A DNA stretch of 64,000 nt from Microglena sp. YARC (lineage: Eukaryota > Chlorophyta > Chlorophyceae > Chlamydomonadales > Chlamydomonadaceae). The stretch covers positions 17,446,817 through 17,510,816 of the forward strand of contig CM039466.1 in assembly GCA_022414725.1 (NCBI GenBank). The letters are read 5' to 3'. Positions 22,140-32,524 of this stretch are shown here, in pieces. The notes under the pieces are model-generated. The model was not told the origin of the DNA and did no database searches. It was given only the letters and a program-made list of their open reading frames with translations. Position 1 is the stretch's first letter. Every line of letters starts with the position of its first letter. Position numbers and translations under genes: made by a program.

Positions 22140-22400
22140 AAATAAAAAAACTCTTCACCCATGTCAGTTACAAACTCTTCACACATGCCAGTTACACACA
22201 ATTCACTCATGCCGGTTTCACACTCTTCACACATGCCAGTTTCACATTCTTCACACATGCCAGTTACACACTCTTCACACATGCCAGTTACACACTCTTC
22301 ACACATGCCAGTTACACACTCTCCACACAGGCCAGTTACACACTCTTCACACATGTCAGTTGCAAACTCTTCACCCAGGTCAGGTACACGCTTAATCCCG
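22140..22400 (-). repeat. 24-bp minisatellite; minus frame gives MCEECVTG octapeptides
   Basis: About ten units of CAGTTACACACTCTTCACACATGC. Because 24 is a multiple of three, all frames stay open. The minus frame (22432 to 22088, 114 codons) encodes eight or nine copies of MCEEC(V/E)TG, each with a Cys-X2-Cys pair. The flanks give only short unremarkable sequence and no splice sites or promoter are evident. A real Cys-rich peptide is possible but unproven. Confidence 0.6.
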
Positions 22401-22430
22401 ACCATAACTGTACTGTACTGTAAAAAAGGC

Positions 22431-22562
22431 AATGATAACGCCTGGTAGGGCGTGGGCAGAGCACGGTCAGAGCGTGGGCAGAGAACGGTAGGTTCCCGTA
22501 GGGGAAATCAAACCCCCAAACCTTCGTCGTTAACGCAATTTGGTGTACCACTAGACCAACAG
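22431..22562 (-). mobile_element. tRNA-derived SINE, copy 3 (internally shortened)
   Basis: Minus strand: TTGGTCTAGTGGTACACC head, GGGGGTTTGATTTCCCC B-box region, and the family tail CTACCAGGCGTTATCATT. The middle is shorter than in copy 2 and contains a small duplication (AGAGCGTGGGCAGAG-like). Confidence 0.65.
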
Positions 22563-22761
22563 TACCACTAAAACGGACTTACAGGTCTACAATATCTAAA
22601 AACTCAATTCAATCAAGACTAAATTTGTGCAGAGCTCAGGATCAAGGTAGCCAACCCCATGTATGATTTTGTTGTAGGGGGTGGGGGTGGATATCCTCAA
22701 CCTGGGTGGCTTAGATTTGCAAGGTTTGGATGGTCAAATATGGGCCTGAATGTATGTATAA

Positions 22762-22877
22762 AACAGTCCAGGGGTAGGCCAAATAGGCTTAAGGGACTTG
22801 CCCAACCGTATAGGAAGGGGTTAAAAAGAAAAAGCACTGATGGACTGAACCCCAAACAATGGGCCTGAGTTCGTGCT
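22762..22877 (+). repeat. Dispersed repeat C, copy 3 (most complete)
   Basis: Runs from ACAGTCCAGGGGTAGGCC through GGGACTTGCCCAACC and AGAAAAAGCACTGATGGACT to GAACCCCAAACAATGGGCC and TGAGTTCGTGCTACAG. No G run, so this is a useful reference copy. No target duplication is obvious. Confidence 0.65.
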
Positions 22878-22879
22878 AC

Positions 22880-23585
22880 AGTGATAATTTAATTCTGCAA
22901 TATGATTAAATCGTCATCTCAGCTGGAATGATAATTTAATTGTGCGATTATTATCGCATTTGTTTATAAATTGTATTATGTGCCGGTATTTCAATCCTCC
23001 AAAGGGATCAGGATTCATGACCAGCTTCATACTGGAGTTTTTATCTGAATATTGTGAGGACTCTGCAGTACCTATGAGTTTATTCATTTTAAAGTCCAGG
23101 AATAGGATATCATGATGATGGTTACATTTTCCTCGCGCCCTATTGGAAACCAAATGTGCCCGTGGCTTGACGGAGGCAAGGTATATGAAGCTATGTAACC
23201 AAGTTCGAGTCCAAGTTACTCTTTCGCAACCTTTGGGAGCGGAACAGATCACTATGGGGGCAAAGCCAGGTTTACATTGAAGCAGGGTTTACATCGTAGC
23301 TATATTTTTTACTGCTGACGACGGCGAGCAGCCAAATTGCTGGATGAAGCTATGTACGCAGTTCAAGTTACATTGGAGCTAGGGCCAGTGTGGCAAACAA
23401 ACAGAAAAACAGACCACGCGGTGATCCCACTAATTCTGGAATGAGTATGCAAGGGCAATGGGCAAGTCCGCTTGGACTTTGATATTTACAATACATGATA
23501 AGTACTATGCTAAATACGATATATGACAAGTCCTATGATAAGCACAATATAAACAGCACCTTGTAGGGTTTCCAAGTACAATTTC
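22880..23585. other. Intergenic, no gene seen
   Basis: Mixed-composition DNA. The sentence-like block GCTGACGACGGCGAGCAGCCAAATTGCTGG (near 23314) recurs with changes near 24952 and 37281 as the lead-in to the ~128-bp satellite. Confidence 0.5.
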
Positions 23586-23630
<45 letters not shown>

Positions 23631-23634
<4 letters not shown>

Positions 23635-23770
23635 TCAGACTATTGAAATACATGGTACGATATAGTGTACAATATATTCTACGATATTGCGTATGTATAA
23701 ATATACATACACAATATCGTAGAATATATTGTACACTATATCGTACCATGTATTGTAATAGTCTGAACAC
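23631..23770. repeat. 140-bp near-perfect palindrome
   Basis: Arms of 69 bp centred at 23700 pair with only three mismatches. It begins GTGTTCAGACTATT and ends AATAGTCTGAACAC, and is AT-rich with TACGATAT and ACAATATATT words. It follows (AT)n and (GT)n tracts at 23590-23633. Its right end overlaps the left terminal repeat of the TIR element below, so it may be a fold-back derivative of that family. Confidence 0.9.
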
Positions 23771-24161
23771 ATAGACTTTATACTCATTGGACATGAAGTG
23801 CTTGATGCTTGAGTTGAGACCTGGGTTCGAGTACCACTCCTAGAGTCTCATACACCCTCGCGGTGTCAAGTATACTTTAACATGTAATGTAATATAATGT
23901 AACTCCCGCCACATTCGAAGGTGGTGGGCGTATTGTTAAGGGGGGTTACTCACAGTCCACGACACCTGGACATCAGCGCAACTAACTGGGCCAGAGTGCT
24001 GTGTCGTGGTGACGTGCCCAGGAGGGGACTGTGTGGCAGTGCTGGACCTTAATGGTCCGGGCAAGCAAATGCACTTCCACCACACAATTCGTAGCCGGCG
24101 CAGGAATTAGCCCGGGGGCACACCGTGTAGATGTTCCAAGGCTAAAGAGGGAGAATCAGAA

Positions 24162-24201
<40 letters not shown>

Positions 24202-24418
24202 ACACACACACACACACCGGCGCCCTATCTATAGCTAAGTGGTGGGGGACCCGAGGGAGTCAAGTTCTAATCCGATCACCCGGTCAATCGTGCAGTTTAG
24301 TGTTTTATTTTTGTTTTATGTTTTGTGTCTGAACTAGGGGGTGTTCACACTCCCCAAGTGTGCTCTCACTGGACATCAAGCGCTTCATGTCCGGTGAGTG
24401 TATAATTTAGTTCAGACA
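23761..24418. mobile_element. TIR element of ~658 bp with ~45-bp imperfect terminal repeats
   Basis: The left end GTCTGAACACATAGACTTTA..ACTCATTGGACATGAAGTGC pairs with the right end GCTTCATGTCCGGTGAGTG..TTAGTTCAGACA. Near the right end CTCACTGGACATCAAGCGCTTCATGTCCGGTGAG is itself a hairpin (24365-24398). The interior has a B-box-like GGGTTCGAGTACC (about 23823), a C run (24162-24199) and no transposase. It is non-autonomous and of unassigned superfamily. Confidence 0.6.
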
Positions 24419-24449
24419 ATCACATATATCGCCTGGTAATCTTGGGGAC

Positions 24450-24625
24450 AAGTAAGATATTGACATCCCTACACATATATTCACATGTTTCATGTACATG
24501 TTTCATCCCTACATATTCGTATTCATGTAGATGCATCACCCCTACATATACGTATTCATGTACGTGTTTCATCCCTACATATACGTATTCATGTACGTAT
24601 TTCATTTCTACATATACTTTTTCAC
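24450..24625. repeat. ~30-33 bp minisatellite (CTACATATACGTATTCATGTA)
   Basis: Five units of TTTCATCCCTACATATACGTATTCATGTACG. All frames are open because of the repeat and no gene is called. Confidence 0.75.
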
Positions 24626-24764
24626 ATGTTTGGCCTGCTTGCATGATTCCACACTCTGTGGGGTTACCGTGCGGATATAAGTAATGACACTACGCCAATC
24701 ACTTTGGGATGTGACGACATCTGCACTCAGTGGGAACAGAGCGACCTTGGCACATAACTATTAT

Positions 24765-24845
24765 CAGTGCTTTTTATTTTTAAGCCCTTCCTAAACGGTT
24801 GGGCAAGACCCTTTAGCCTATTTGGCCTACCCCTGAACTGTAACA
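24765..24845 (-). repeat. Dispersed repeat C, copy 4
   Basis: Minus-strand fragment: CAGTGCTTTTTATTTTTAAGCCC, GGTTGGGCAAGACCCTTTAGCC, ATTTGGCCTACCCCTGAACTGTAAC. It lacks the GAACCCCAAACAATG end. Confidence 0.6.
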
Positions 24846-24949
24846 TACATACATTAGCTGAAACAAGCATTTATCTTCCTCAGGGTTTAGTGATAGTGGG
24901 CTGCTACTAGCACGTCTACACGTTGACATTTTCCTGGTAAATTTATTTT

Positions 24950-26700
24950 TACTGCCGAAGACAGCGAGCAGCCAAATTGCTGGCTGGAGCTATGTCACTA
25001 AGTTCAAGTTCAAGTCGAGAAAGTGATGGCATACATGCTGTGGGAAGACACCACCATGCCAGATACATGGGATGTAATGACAAAAGCACTCTGTGCTGAT
25101 ACAAGCACCCTGTTGTTTGAGGTAATGCGGATATATTTGTAGCGAAAAAAGCGATGACACTAAGTTCAAGTTCAAGCTGATACAAGCACCCGTGGGGTAA
25201 GGCGTATATATTTGTGGCGAAGAAAGTGATGACATACATGCTGTGGGGAAACAGCACTTTACCAGACACATGGGATGTGATGGCACAAGCGATCGGTGCT
25301 GGTACAAGCACCCCGTCACGTGGGGTAATGCGGTTATATTTGCAGCAAAGAAAGCGATGGCATACATACTGTGGAGAAACAACACTACGCATGGGATGTA
25401 CCTGGAATAAGCACTTCACCTCCTCTTAGCTTAGTGGTGTTGTGCTAATACGAGCACTCTTTGGGGCAAGAAATGCGCTTAGATGGAACAAGCACTTCAA
25501 TCCCTCTTAGCTAAGTGGTGTTGAGCTAATACGGGCACTCATTGGGGTAAGAAATGCCCTTAGATGAAACAAGCACTTCACTCCCTCTGGGCTAAGGGAT
25601 AGCATGCTGATACAAGCGCCCCGTGGGGTTAGAAACGATGTACATGCTGTGGGGGAACGACACTATGCCAGACACATGGCATGTGACGGCAAAAGCACTT
25701 AGTGCTGATACAAGCACCCCATCACGTGGGGTAAGGCGGATTTATTTGTAGCCAAGAAAGCGATGGCATGCATGCAGTGGGGGAACAACACTATGCCAGA
25801 CACATGGCATGTGGCAACAAAAGCAATCGGTGGGTCTAGGGCGACCTTGGCACGAGAAATGAGCTTAGCTGAAACAAGTGCCTCACTACCCCATGGCTTA
25901 GTGATAGTGGGCTGATACAAACACCCTGTGGGGTAAGACAGCTATTTTGTCACAGATTCACAAAGAAAGCAACATACATCGACAACACATGCGCCTTGAT
26001 GCATTCGAAGACATAACAGAGCTAAGTGATAGGGGGCTGCTACAAGCACCCCACCAGATGGGGTAAGGAGGATATATTTATACCGATGGCAGCGATGACG
26101 TACATGCTGTGGGGGAACAATGCTGTGTCAGACACATGGCATGTGGTGGCAAAAGCAATCGATGCTGCCACAAGCACCCCATCATGTGTGGTAAGGCGGA
26201 TATTTTTGTAGCGAAGTAAGCGATGGCATACATACTGTGGGGAAACAACACTATGCCAGACACATGGGATGTGATGGCACAAGCAATCGGTGCTGATACA
26301 AGCACCCCGTCACGCGGGGTAAGGCGAGTATCGAAGTCAGCTATGGCATACATACTGTGAGGAAACAACACTATGCCAGACACGTGGGATGTGATGGCAA
26401 AAGCACTTGGTGGGACTAGAGTGACCTTGGCACAAGAAATGTTCTTAGGTGAAACAAGTGCTTCACCCCTTCTTGGCTACGTGATAATGTGCTGATACAA
26501 GCAACCTTTGGGGTAGGAAATGCGCTGAGCCGAAACAAGCACTTCACTCCCTCTTGACTGCGTGATAGTGGACTAGCTCCCCGTTTGGTAAGTCAGATAT
26601 TTATGCCACGATTAAGGCAACAACACACATGCTGTGGGGAAACAATGCAATGCCTGACTAGTAGGATGTGTCAATGAAAGCGTTGGTCACCACTCACCAC
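24950..26700 (+). repeat. ~128-bp satellite array I
   Basis: Tandem units contain GCGATGACATACATGCTGTGGGG, AACAACACTATGCCAGACACATGG, GATGTGATGGCAAAAGCA, GTGCTGATACAAGCACCCC and GTCACGTGGGGTAAGGCGGATATATTTGTAGC. Longer variants insert GACTAGAGCGACCTTGGCACGAGAAATG and ACTCCCTCTTGGCTAAGTGATAG. Frames on both strands are by-products. The array matches array II at 37080-39910 in unit and order. Confidence 0.85.
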
Positions 26701-26780
26701 ACAACCTCGTCGCACGACCCTCTCAGAACGATGATTGTCACGCAACCTCAGGTCCTTGCTGTGGGACAAATTCAAAAGCA

Positions 26781-26965
26781 ATGGTAACGTCTGGTAGGGC
26801 CTGGATTTAAGAGAGCTCCATCTTACGACAGTCGGGACGGGCTGCTAATTTACCTGGACAAAGCTACCATGACGGTTGACAGCAACCGCGAACACTTAAG
26901 CGGACCCATAGGGATAAACCCCCCGCACCTTCATCGTTTCAACGAGCTCTACCAATGGGCCATTC
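26781..26965 (-). mobile_element. tRNA-derived SINE, copy 4
   Basis: Minus strand begins ATGGCCCATTGGTAGAGCTCG (A box) with a GGGGTTTATCCC B-box region, then CGGTTGCTGTCAACCGTCATGG and tail CTACCAGACGTTACCAT. Its counterpart in the other duplication copy is 40024-40210, so it inserted before the duplication. Confidence 0.7.
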
Positions 26966-26997
26966 ATCAAAACAGGACGTGGGACAAATACATACAT

Positions 26998-27247
26998 AGG
27001 GTTGTAAAGTACGATATCGTGAATAGATATATTGTTCAATATATTGTTCAATATCGTGCACTGTACCACAATACACCGTACGATTTAAATACATTGTACG
27101 ATATATTGTATGATTTTGATTGGTACCCTACAAATACATTGTACGATATATTGTATGCTTTTGATTGGTATATATATTGTATGCTTTTGATTGGTATATC
27201 GCACGATAATCTTAGAACCAGAACGATGTTGACAACCCTACAAATAC
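26998..27247. mobile_element. Small AT-rich MITE with AGGGTTGT ends, copy 1
   Basis: Begins AGGGTTGTAAAGTACGATATCG and ends GTTGACAACCCT, inside ACATACAT-like flanks. The interior is a run of TACGATATATTGTATG and TTTTGATTGGTA repeats. The equivalent element at 40243-40412 has the cleaner left end AGGGTTGTCAAG. Confidence 0.6.
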
Positions 27248-27431
27248 ATACATAGACGCTACACTCTTTGGCAAGGCATGAGGTAGAGGGGGCCAGCCCA
27301 TATGCTTTCGCTGAGGCCAAGTACCGCAGTGTGGTCCCCTTATTGTGGTCTCCTAATTGTGATCCCAATTGTGGTCCCATCACTGTGCGAATGAACAAAT
27401 AAACTTCCTTGCCTGAATAAGCATCTGCGGC

Positions 27432-27637
27432 AGTGTTTTTCTTTTCCGCTACGAGCAGCAGCTTCTAGACAGCTCCCCTGGCTGGCTCTTCAACTGGACC
27501 TGGTGCAATTCAGTGCACCAGCAAGGTGCAACCATCAGCTGTACAGAAATACTGAAATAGGGTGGTATAGCCCAGCGGCTGGCTCACAGGGCTGCCCAGA
27601 AGTTGCTCAGAAAAGCCGCAAATAAAATCCCTGCATA
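27432..27637. mobile_element. MITE B, copy in duplication I
   Basis: Left end CAGTGTTTTTCTTTTCCGCTACGAGCAGCAGC, then TTCTAGACAGCTCCCCTGGC. The right part (GGCTGCCCAGAAGTTGCTCAGAAAAG) is degraded. It lies immediately downstream of the repetitive gene on the minus strand. Confidence 0.6.
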
Positions 27638-28815
27638 TTACCTTCCTGGCCCCTTCAGCTGAACAAGTAGCATCAGACAGGACACCATTTTCTTCAGCTT
27701 TCTCTCGGACTTGGAAAGGAGGCTTGTTTTATTCTTCCTCTCAATGGGTGCTTCCTTCTCCTCCTCCACCCTACCCTTGCCACCTTCCATCAGCCCCTTG
27801 CCCTTTGCTAGGGGTGATGATATTTCATTTGCTGAATGCCCTTCCACAACTTTCTCTCCTCCCGCATTCATCAGTCCACAAGGGAAAACGCAGGCATTAG
27901 GGCCATAGGGCATGGTTGATTCGCTTCCATGCTGCAACTGCATGAACTGACACAAGGATCCTAGCAGCCTCATTGCTGAGCCTTCAGGCCGACCATACCT
28001 GTCGCCACCCACAGGCCTGGAATCAGCAGCAACAGCAGCAGCAAAAGCAGCGTCGGAATCAGCAGCAGTAAAAACTGCAGCAGCAGCATACCTGTCTACG
28101 CACACAGGCCCGGAAGCAACAGCAGCAATGACAGCAGCAGCGTACATGTCACCGCCTGCAGGCCCAGAAGATGCAACAGCAGCAACAACGACAGCAGCAG
28201 GATACCTGTCTTCGCCCATAGGCCCGGAAGCAACAGCAACAACGACAGCAGAAGAGTACAAGTCACCGCCCAGAGGCCCAGAAGATGCAACAGCAGCAAC
28301 AACGACAGCAGCAGCAGGATACCTGTCTTCGCCCAAAGGCCCGGAAGCGACAGCAACAACGACAGCAGAAGAATACAAGTCACCACCCACAGTCCCAGAA
28401 GATGGAACAGCAGCAACAACGACAGCAGCAGGATACCTGTCTAAGCCCACATGTCCGGAAGCAACAGCAGCAGCAGCAACGGCAGCAGCATACCTGTCAC
28501 CGCCCACAGGCCCAGAAGATGCAACAGCAGCAGCAACAACGACAGCAGCAGGATACCCGTCTCCGCCCACAGGCCCGGAAGCAACAGCAGCAACGGCAGC
28601 AGCAGCAACGACAGCAGCAGCAGCAGCAGCAGCATTCCTGTCGCTGCCCACAGGCCCGGAAGATACAGCAGCAGCAACAGCAGGAACGGAAGCAGCAACA
28701 GGATTCCTGTCTCTACCCACACGCCCGGAAGATACAGCAGCAGCAACAGCAGCAACGGGAGCAGCAACAGTACCGACAGCAGCAGCATACCTGCCGCCGC
28801 CCACAGGCCTGGAAA

Positions 28816-28847
<32 letters not shown>

Positions 28848-29888
28848 ACGGCATACCTGTCTCCACCCACAGGCCTGGAAGCGGCAGCAGCAGCAGCAGC
28901 AGCAACAACAGCAGCAGCAACAACAGCAGCAACAACACCAGAAGGATACTTGCGCCCGCCCACAGGCACGGAAGCAGCAGCAGCAGCAGCAGGATACCTG
29001 TGACTGCCCATAGGCCAGGAAGATCCAGACATACTAGCAACCATACGGGCGGAGCCCCAGGGGGTGCCTAGGTCGGGTTTGATGTTTTGATTTAACAGCA
29101 TATACCTCATCATGCTGGTAGTCCGTCTTCTGCTGTCAGTGCCATAAGACAGGGGCGTAGTCTTCCCTGGCATCTGGTTGCTTGCTGGCAGGTCTTGATT
29201 TGACATGAACCCCGTCATGCTCATAGTCTTCCTTCGACTAGCAGTGCCCAAGGGTTGAGACTTAGTGCCTGACAGGTCTTGATTTAACATGAAACCCATC
29301 ATGCTAGTCGTCCTCCTTCGACTAGCTGTGCCCCAGGGTTGTGACATAGTGCTTGGCAGGTCTTGGTTTGGCATGAAACCCGTCATGCTCGTAGTATTCC
29401 TTCGGATGGCTGTGCCCAAGGGTTGTGACATAGTGCCTGGCAGGTCTTGGTTTGGCATGAAACGACGACTCAAGCTCGAAGCCTTCCTTCGGCTAGCGGT
29501 GCCCAAGGGTTGTGACGTAGTGCCTGGCAGGTCCTGGTTTGACATGGAACGACGACTCATACCCGAAGTCTTCCTTCGGATAGCTGTGCCCAGGGGTAGT
29601 GATAGAGTGTTTCCTTTCAGGTTGCTGTTGGCAGCCAGGTCTTGATTCAACATGAAACCCATCATGCTAGAAGTCCTCCTTTGGCTGTCAGCGCCCAAGG
29701 GTACAGACATAGTGTTTCCTTGCAAGTTGTTGATTGCCACATCTTGATTTAACATGAAACCCATCATGCTAGAAGCCCTCCTTTGGCTGTTGGTGCTCAA
29801 GGGTTGTGACATTGTGCCTAGCAGGTCGTTGTTGGCTGCCACATCTTGATTTAACATGAAATCCATCATGTTCGAAGTCCTCCCTTGC
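27638..29888 (-). CDS. Repetitive protein gene, copy I, main exon
   Basis: About 750 codons follow a 3' splice site (CACCTACAG|GCAAGG at 29889). The N-terminal third holds about nine repeats of 25-36 residues built on RR(K/R)TTSMxGFMxNQDLP and GTMSQPLGTA, so it carries an array of RRxS/T motifs (a basophilic-kinase consensus). The middle (about 310-620) is Ala/Val-rich with recurring SGPVGGDRYPAAVV units. The C-terminus is charged and Lys-rich (GKGLMEGGKGRVEEEKE, KNKTSLLSKSERKLKK). Other frames here are also open because of (CAG)n-like composition. This frame is chosen because the non-repetitive tail, the splice phase and the paralogue at 40828-42916 agree. The TAA lies in AG|GTAATA, so a further exon is possible. 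Family unknown. Confidence 0.6.
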
Positions 29889-30415
29889 CTGTAGGTGCCA
29901 CAGGATAGGGACATGATTAGGGGATAGAAGAGGTAGGTTGACTTAGAGAGTTGTCTTATGTCTATGCGACCATGGTGCTATGTACTTGCAAGGACATAGT
30001 AGATGAAGAAGCTACTTGCAAGAACATAGTAGCTGAAGAAGCTACTTGCAAGGGCATAGTAACTGAAGAAGCTACTTGCAAGGACATAGTAGCTGAAGAA
30101 GCTATCTGCAAGGGCATAGTAGCTGAAGAAGCTACATGCAAGAATTTGGTTGCTGAAGAAGCTACTTGCAAGGACATAGAAGCCAAAGAAGCTACATAAA
30201 AAGGCACTGCTGCTGAAGAAGCAACTTTCAGGGACATAGTCGTTGACGAAGCTTGAATCAACAGATAGTTATTTCATTGTTTTCAGTCAGTGCATTACAA
30301 GGGCATGTGTCTTTTGGAGTGGGTAACCCAGACTCAGCAGGATGTGGCCAGCTGCTGCACGGGCATCATAATAGTACATAGTTAGCAGCAATATATACAT
30401 AGCAATGTGACTCAC
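29889..30415 (-). other. Intron of copy I containing a 30-bp minisatellite
   Basis: A 527-bp GTGAGT...CTACAG intron. About nine 30-bp units (CTACTTGCAAGGACATAGTA + GCTGAAGAAG on the + strand) fill 29980-30255. The + frame of the repeat is open (CKDIVAEEAT decapeptides), but the paralogous array has an internal stop, so I treat it as non-coding. Confidence 0.65.
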
Positions 30416-30634
30416 AAATTCATATCCAGGACATCTGAGAGGTAGGTTGGAAAGTAATCACTCCCAGCCCGCTCAGGAGTAGGATCCCCCCTCGACACAT
30501 TCACATAGCTGTCTTCTGAGCTGAGGACGTCCTTAGGATCTTCGCCAACATAGTAGTGCAAGTCATCCACACAGGGGTGTGAACCGATGTCCAAAGAACC
30601 AACGCTAGGGTTCGTTCTGAAATGCATTGCCAAC
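30416..30634 (-). CDS. Repetitive protein gene, copy I, upstream exon (219 nt)
   Basis: Bounded by a strong acceptor (CCCCCTTTCCTTCAG|GTTGGC) and donor (AATTT|GTGAGT). It encodes PSVGSLDIGSHPCVDDLHYY..SRGDPTPERAGSDYFPTYLSDVLDMN. The paralogue at 43513-43731 has the same length, splice sites and phase, with most changes conservative (roughly three quarters identical by eye), which argues for constraint. It ends with two bases of a codon completed by the G that opens the next exon (DMNL|QGRTS), so the two exons join in frame. No known domain is recognised; the segment is acidic and looks ordered. Confidence 0.65.
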
Positions 30635-30639
30635 CTGAA

Positions 30640-31480
30640 GGAAAGGGGGCATTAAGTGAACCTGTTGACTTGTTGACCTGTGTATCGAACAATGGACGTG
30701 GGCGTGGGCGAGGGCGTTTTCTTGCAGAATTGCAGGCATCGCTGATCTAGGGCAGCATAGGGCGACATCATTTTGTCAGCTAGTAGCAGCAGCTGTCTAC
30801 CGACATTTGTCCCCGACAGCGCAATGGCCGCCGCCTGGACAAGGAAAAGCATTGCAGAATTCCAGGGGAAACACAAGCAACAAAGGAATGACTGGGGGCG
30901 TTCCCGCGCGTTATCAGAAGCAACACAACCAACAACCGGTCGACTGAAAGGTGCTCCCGGGCAGTATCCCAGTTTCCGATCGCCTGGCAGCGCAACCAGA
31001 CAAGAGAAAGATGCCCCGAGCAGGGGCGGGTTGTGAATGTTGATATTACAGCCGAAGGTAGCGAACTGTCCTTAACAAAAAAACGGAACCATCTGGAATT
31101 ACGAAAAACTATCTTCTACTATAAATTATGTGGGAGGGAGCAGCACGGAGGGGCTTGCGGCTTCGCGGTGCATGGAGGAACTTCAGAGCTATTCCTAGTG
31201 CGATACCTCGCGTTCCAATCCGTACGCCCCGCCGAGGCGCAGTTGGTTTTGCTTTCGATCTCTGTATGACTCCAACTCGACAGGAATCCATGAGTTTCAA
31301 CTAGGGATTCAGCGCTCACCTAATTGAAGCTGCTCTATTACGCGCTGGATGATAAGGTGCGGGATGCCAGTAATGCTGGTGACACCGCTTGCTTTTTGCA
31401 TCAATACACCGGCGGTCTGAATACAGCCTCAGATTGCACTGACCGCCCTTGTAAACCTGGGGTGACCGGCCCGTCGTGCA
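30640..31480 (-). other. Probable upstream exons and introns of copy I
   Basis: Blocks conserved with 43740-44475 include minus-strand TTTCCTTGTCCAG|GCGGCGGCCATT followed by a frame reading AAAIALSGT..LALDQR. A second is a region ending CAGCTTCAATTAG|GTGAGC near 31320, a likely donor. The copies differ by small indels that break frame (an 8-bp duplication near 30720 in this copy), so exon limits are uncertain. Homology with the other duplication copy stops near 31480. Confidence 0.4.
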
Positions 31481-32520
31481 ACGCTATATGCCAAATGTCT
31501 CAGCTTCCACGGTTACTTTACCACGCGCTGCTTCAAGTTCGGCCATCATGCGATACGATCCATGGTTACCTGGCAGGGCCGAGTCAGATACGCTGTCTTG
31601 GCTGCACAGAAGCTGCACAGCAACGACTGGCTGGTTTTTCCCGGCTTAGCGGTTTCTCGGCTTACCGGCTCACCATCACCCAGCTTCCGCACAAGTCCAA
31701 AACAGTTGACAGCGCAGGTCAGCATCAAGCGACGCCACGACCGAGATCAAGATCAATCTAGAATGACCGCAACGCTCAGCTGGAATTTTTTGTTTGTTGT
31801 TTGTTTAGTTAGCGTGTTGTTGATTTGCGAGTTGAGAGTTGTTGAGCAGGGTACTACCTTCTGGCTGTCAATTTGATCTGCCCGTTTCGCGCACTTGCCA
31901 TTATTTTACTGCCTCCAAAGCGCAGTTCTCTTTTTGAAAGTGCACGTTGTCAAAAAAGCGCACTTACCTCTTTAAAAACTGCGCGTTTCGCGCACCAGTT
32001 TTTCAATTTGTGCGCTATTGGTCAATTTTTAGCATGAGCTGCGGTGACACAGGGTGGCAGGGAGCAGGTTGCTGGAAGGAGCAAGGAGACTGGGTAGTGG
32101 AAACAGTACAGACATAGGAACCGCTGTTACAAGCTTACACGACCAAATCATTGCTTAAAATAATGTAACAATGTAGCCAAGTCTGTAGATCAGTACGGGT
32201 GGGGAACGCCATAAGGGTGGGTAACTCCACTAATGAAAAATACACCTGTGAACCCAAAAGGGGGTCACATCATGTAACAATCCATACAGCAAGTCATAGC
32301 AAGGAACTATCCATACGTGACATTTGCCAGCCCAAAGGGGGGTGCAGTATGTAACAAACCGAAAAGCACTGAATGCAAACAAGATCGCAAACTCAATCAA
32401 TCGTTTAGCGGCGTTTAGGATTCCTAGTACCAAACAGTGTCAGTCACAACTATATAGTCAACAGATAATCTCTCTCGTGGGTACCGCACGAGTAGGGTAC
32501 TAAGGTGCAAACCGCATGCT
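31481..32520. other. Intergenic, E2F-like motifs
   Basis: No supported gene. 31880-32000 has CCCGTTTCGCGCAC and GCGCGTTTCGCGCACC, which contain TTTCGCGC, the E2F consensus. A related inverted patch is at 18745-18765. 32210-32360 has two copies of AAGGGGGGTCACATCATGTAACAA-like sequence. Confidence 0.35.
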
Positions 32521-32524
32521 GGAC

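Noticed and set aside
22140..22400. CRISPR array
   Set aside because: The units are contiguous 24-mers with no unique spacers, and the window is eukaryotic.
24950..26700. CRISPR-like or coding repeats in the 128-bp array
   Set aside because: Repeats are head-to-tail with no spacers, and frames are inconsistent between units.
28128..29071. Plus-strand frames rich in Gln, Ala/Thr or Ser (about 200-290 codons)
   Set aside because: They are the reverse side of the minus-strand Ala/Val-rich exon. They lack non-repetitive ends, and the paralogous region does not preserve them as well as it preserves the spliced minus frame.
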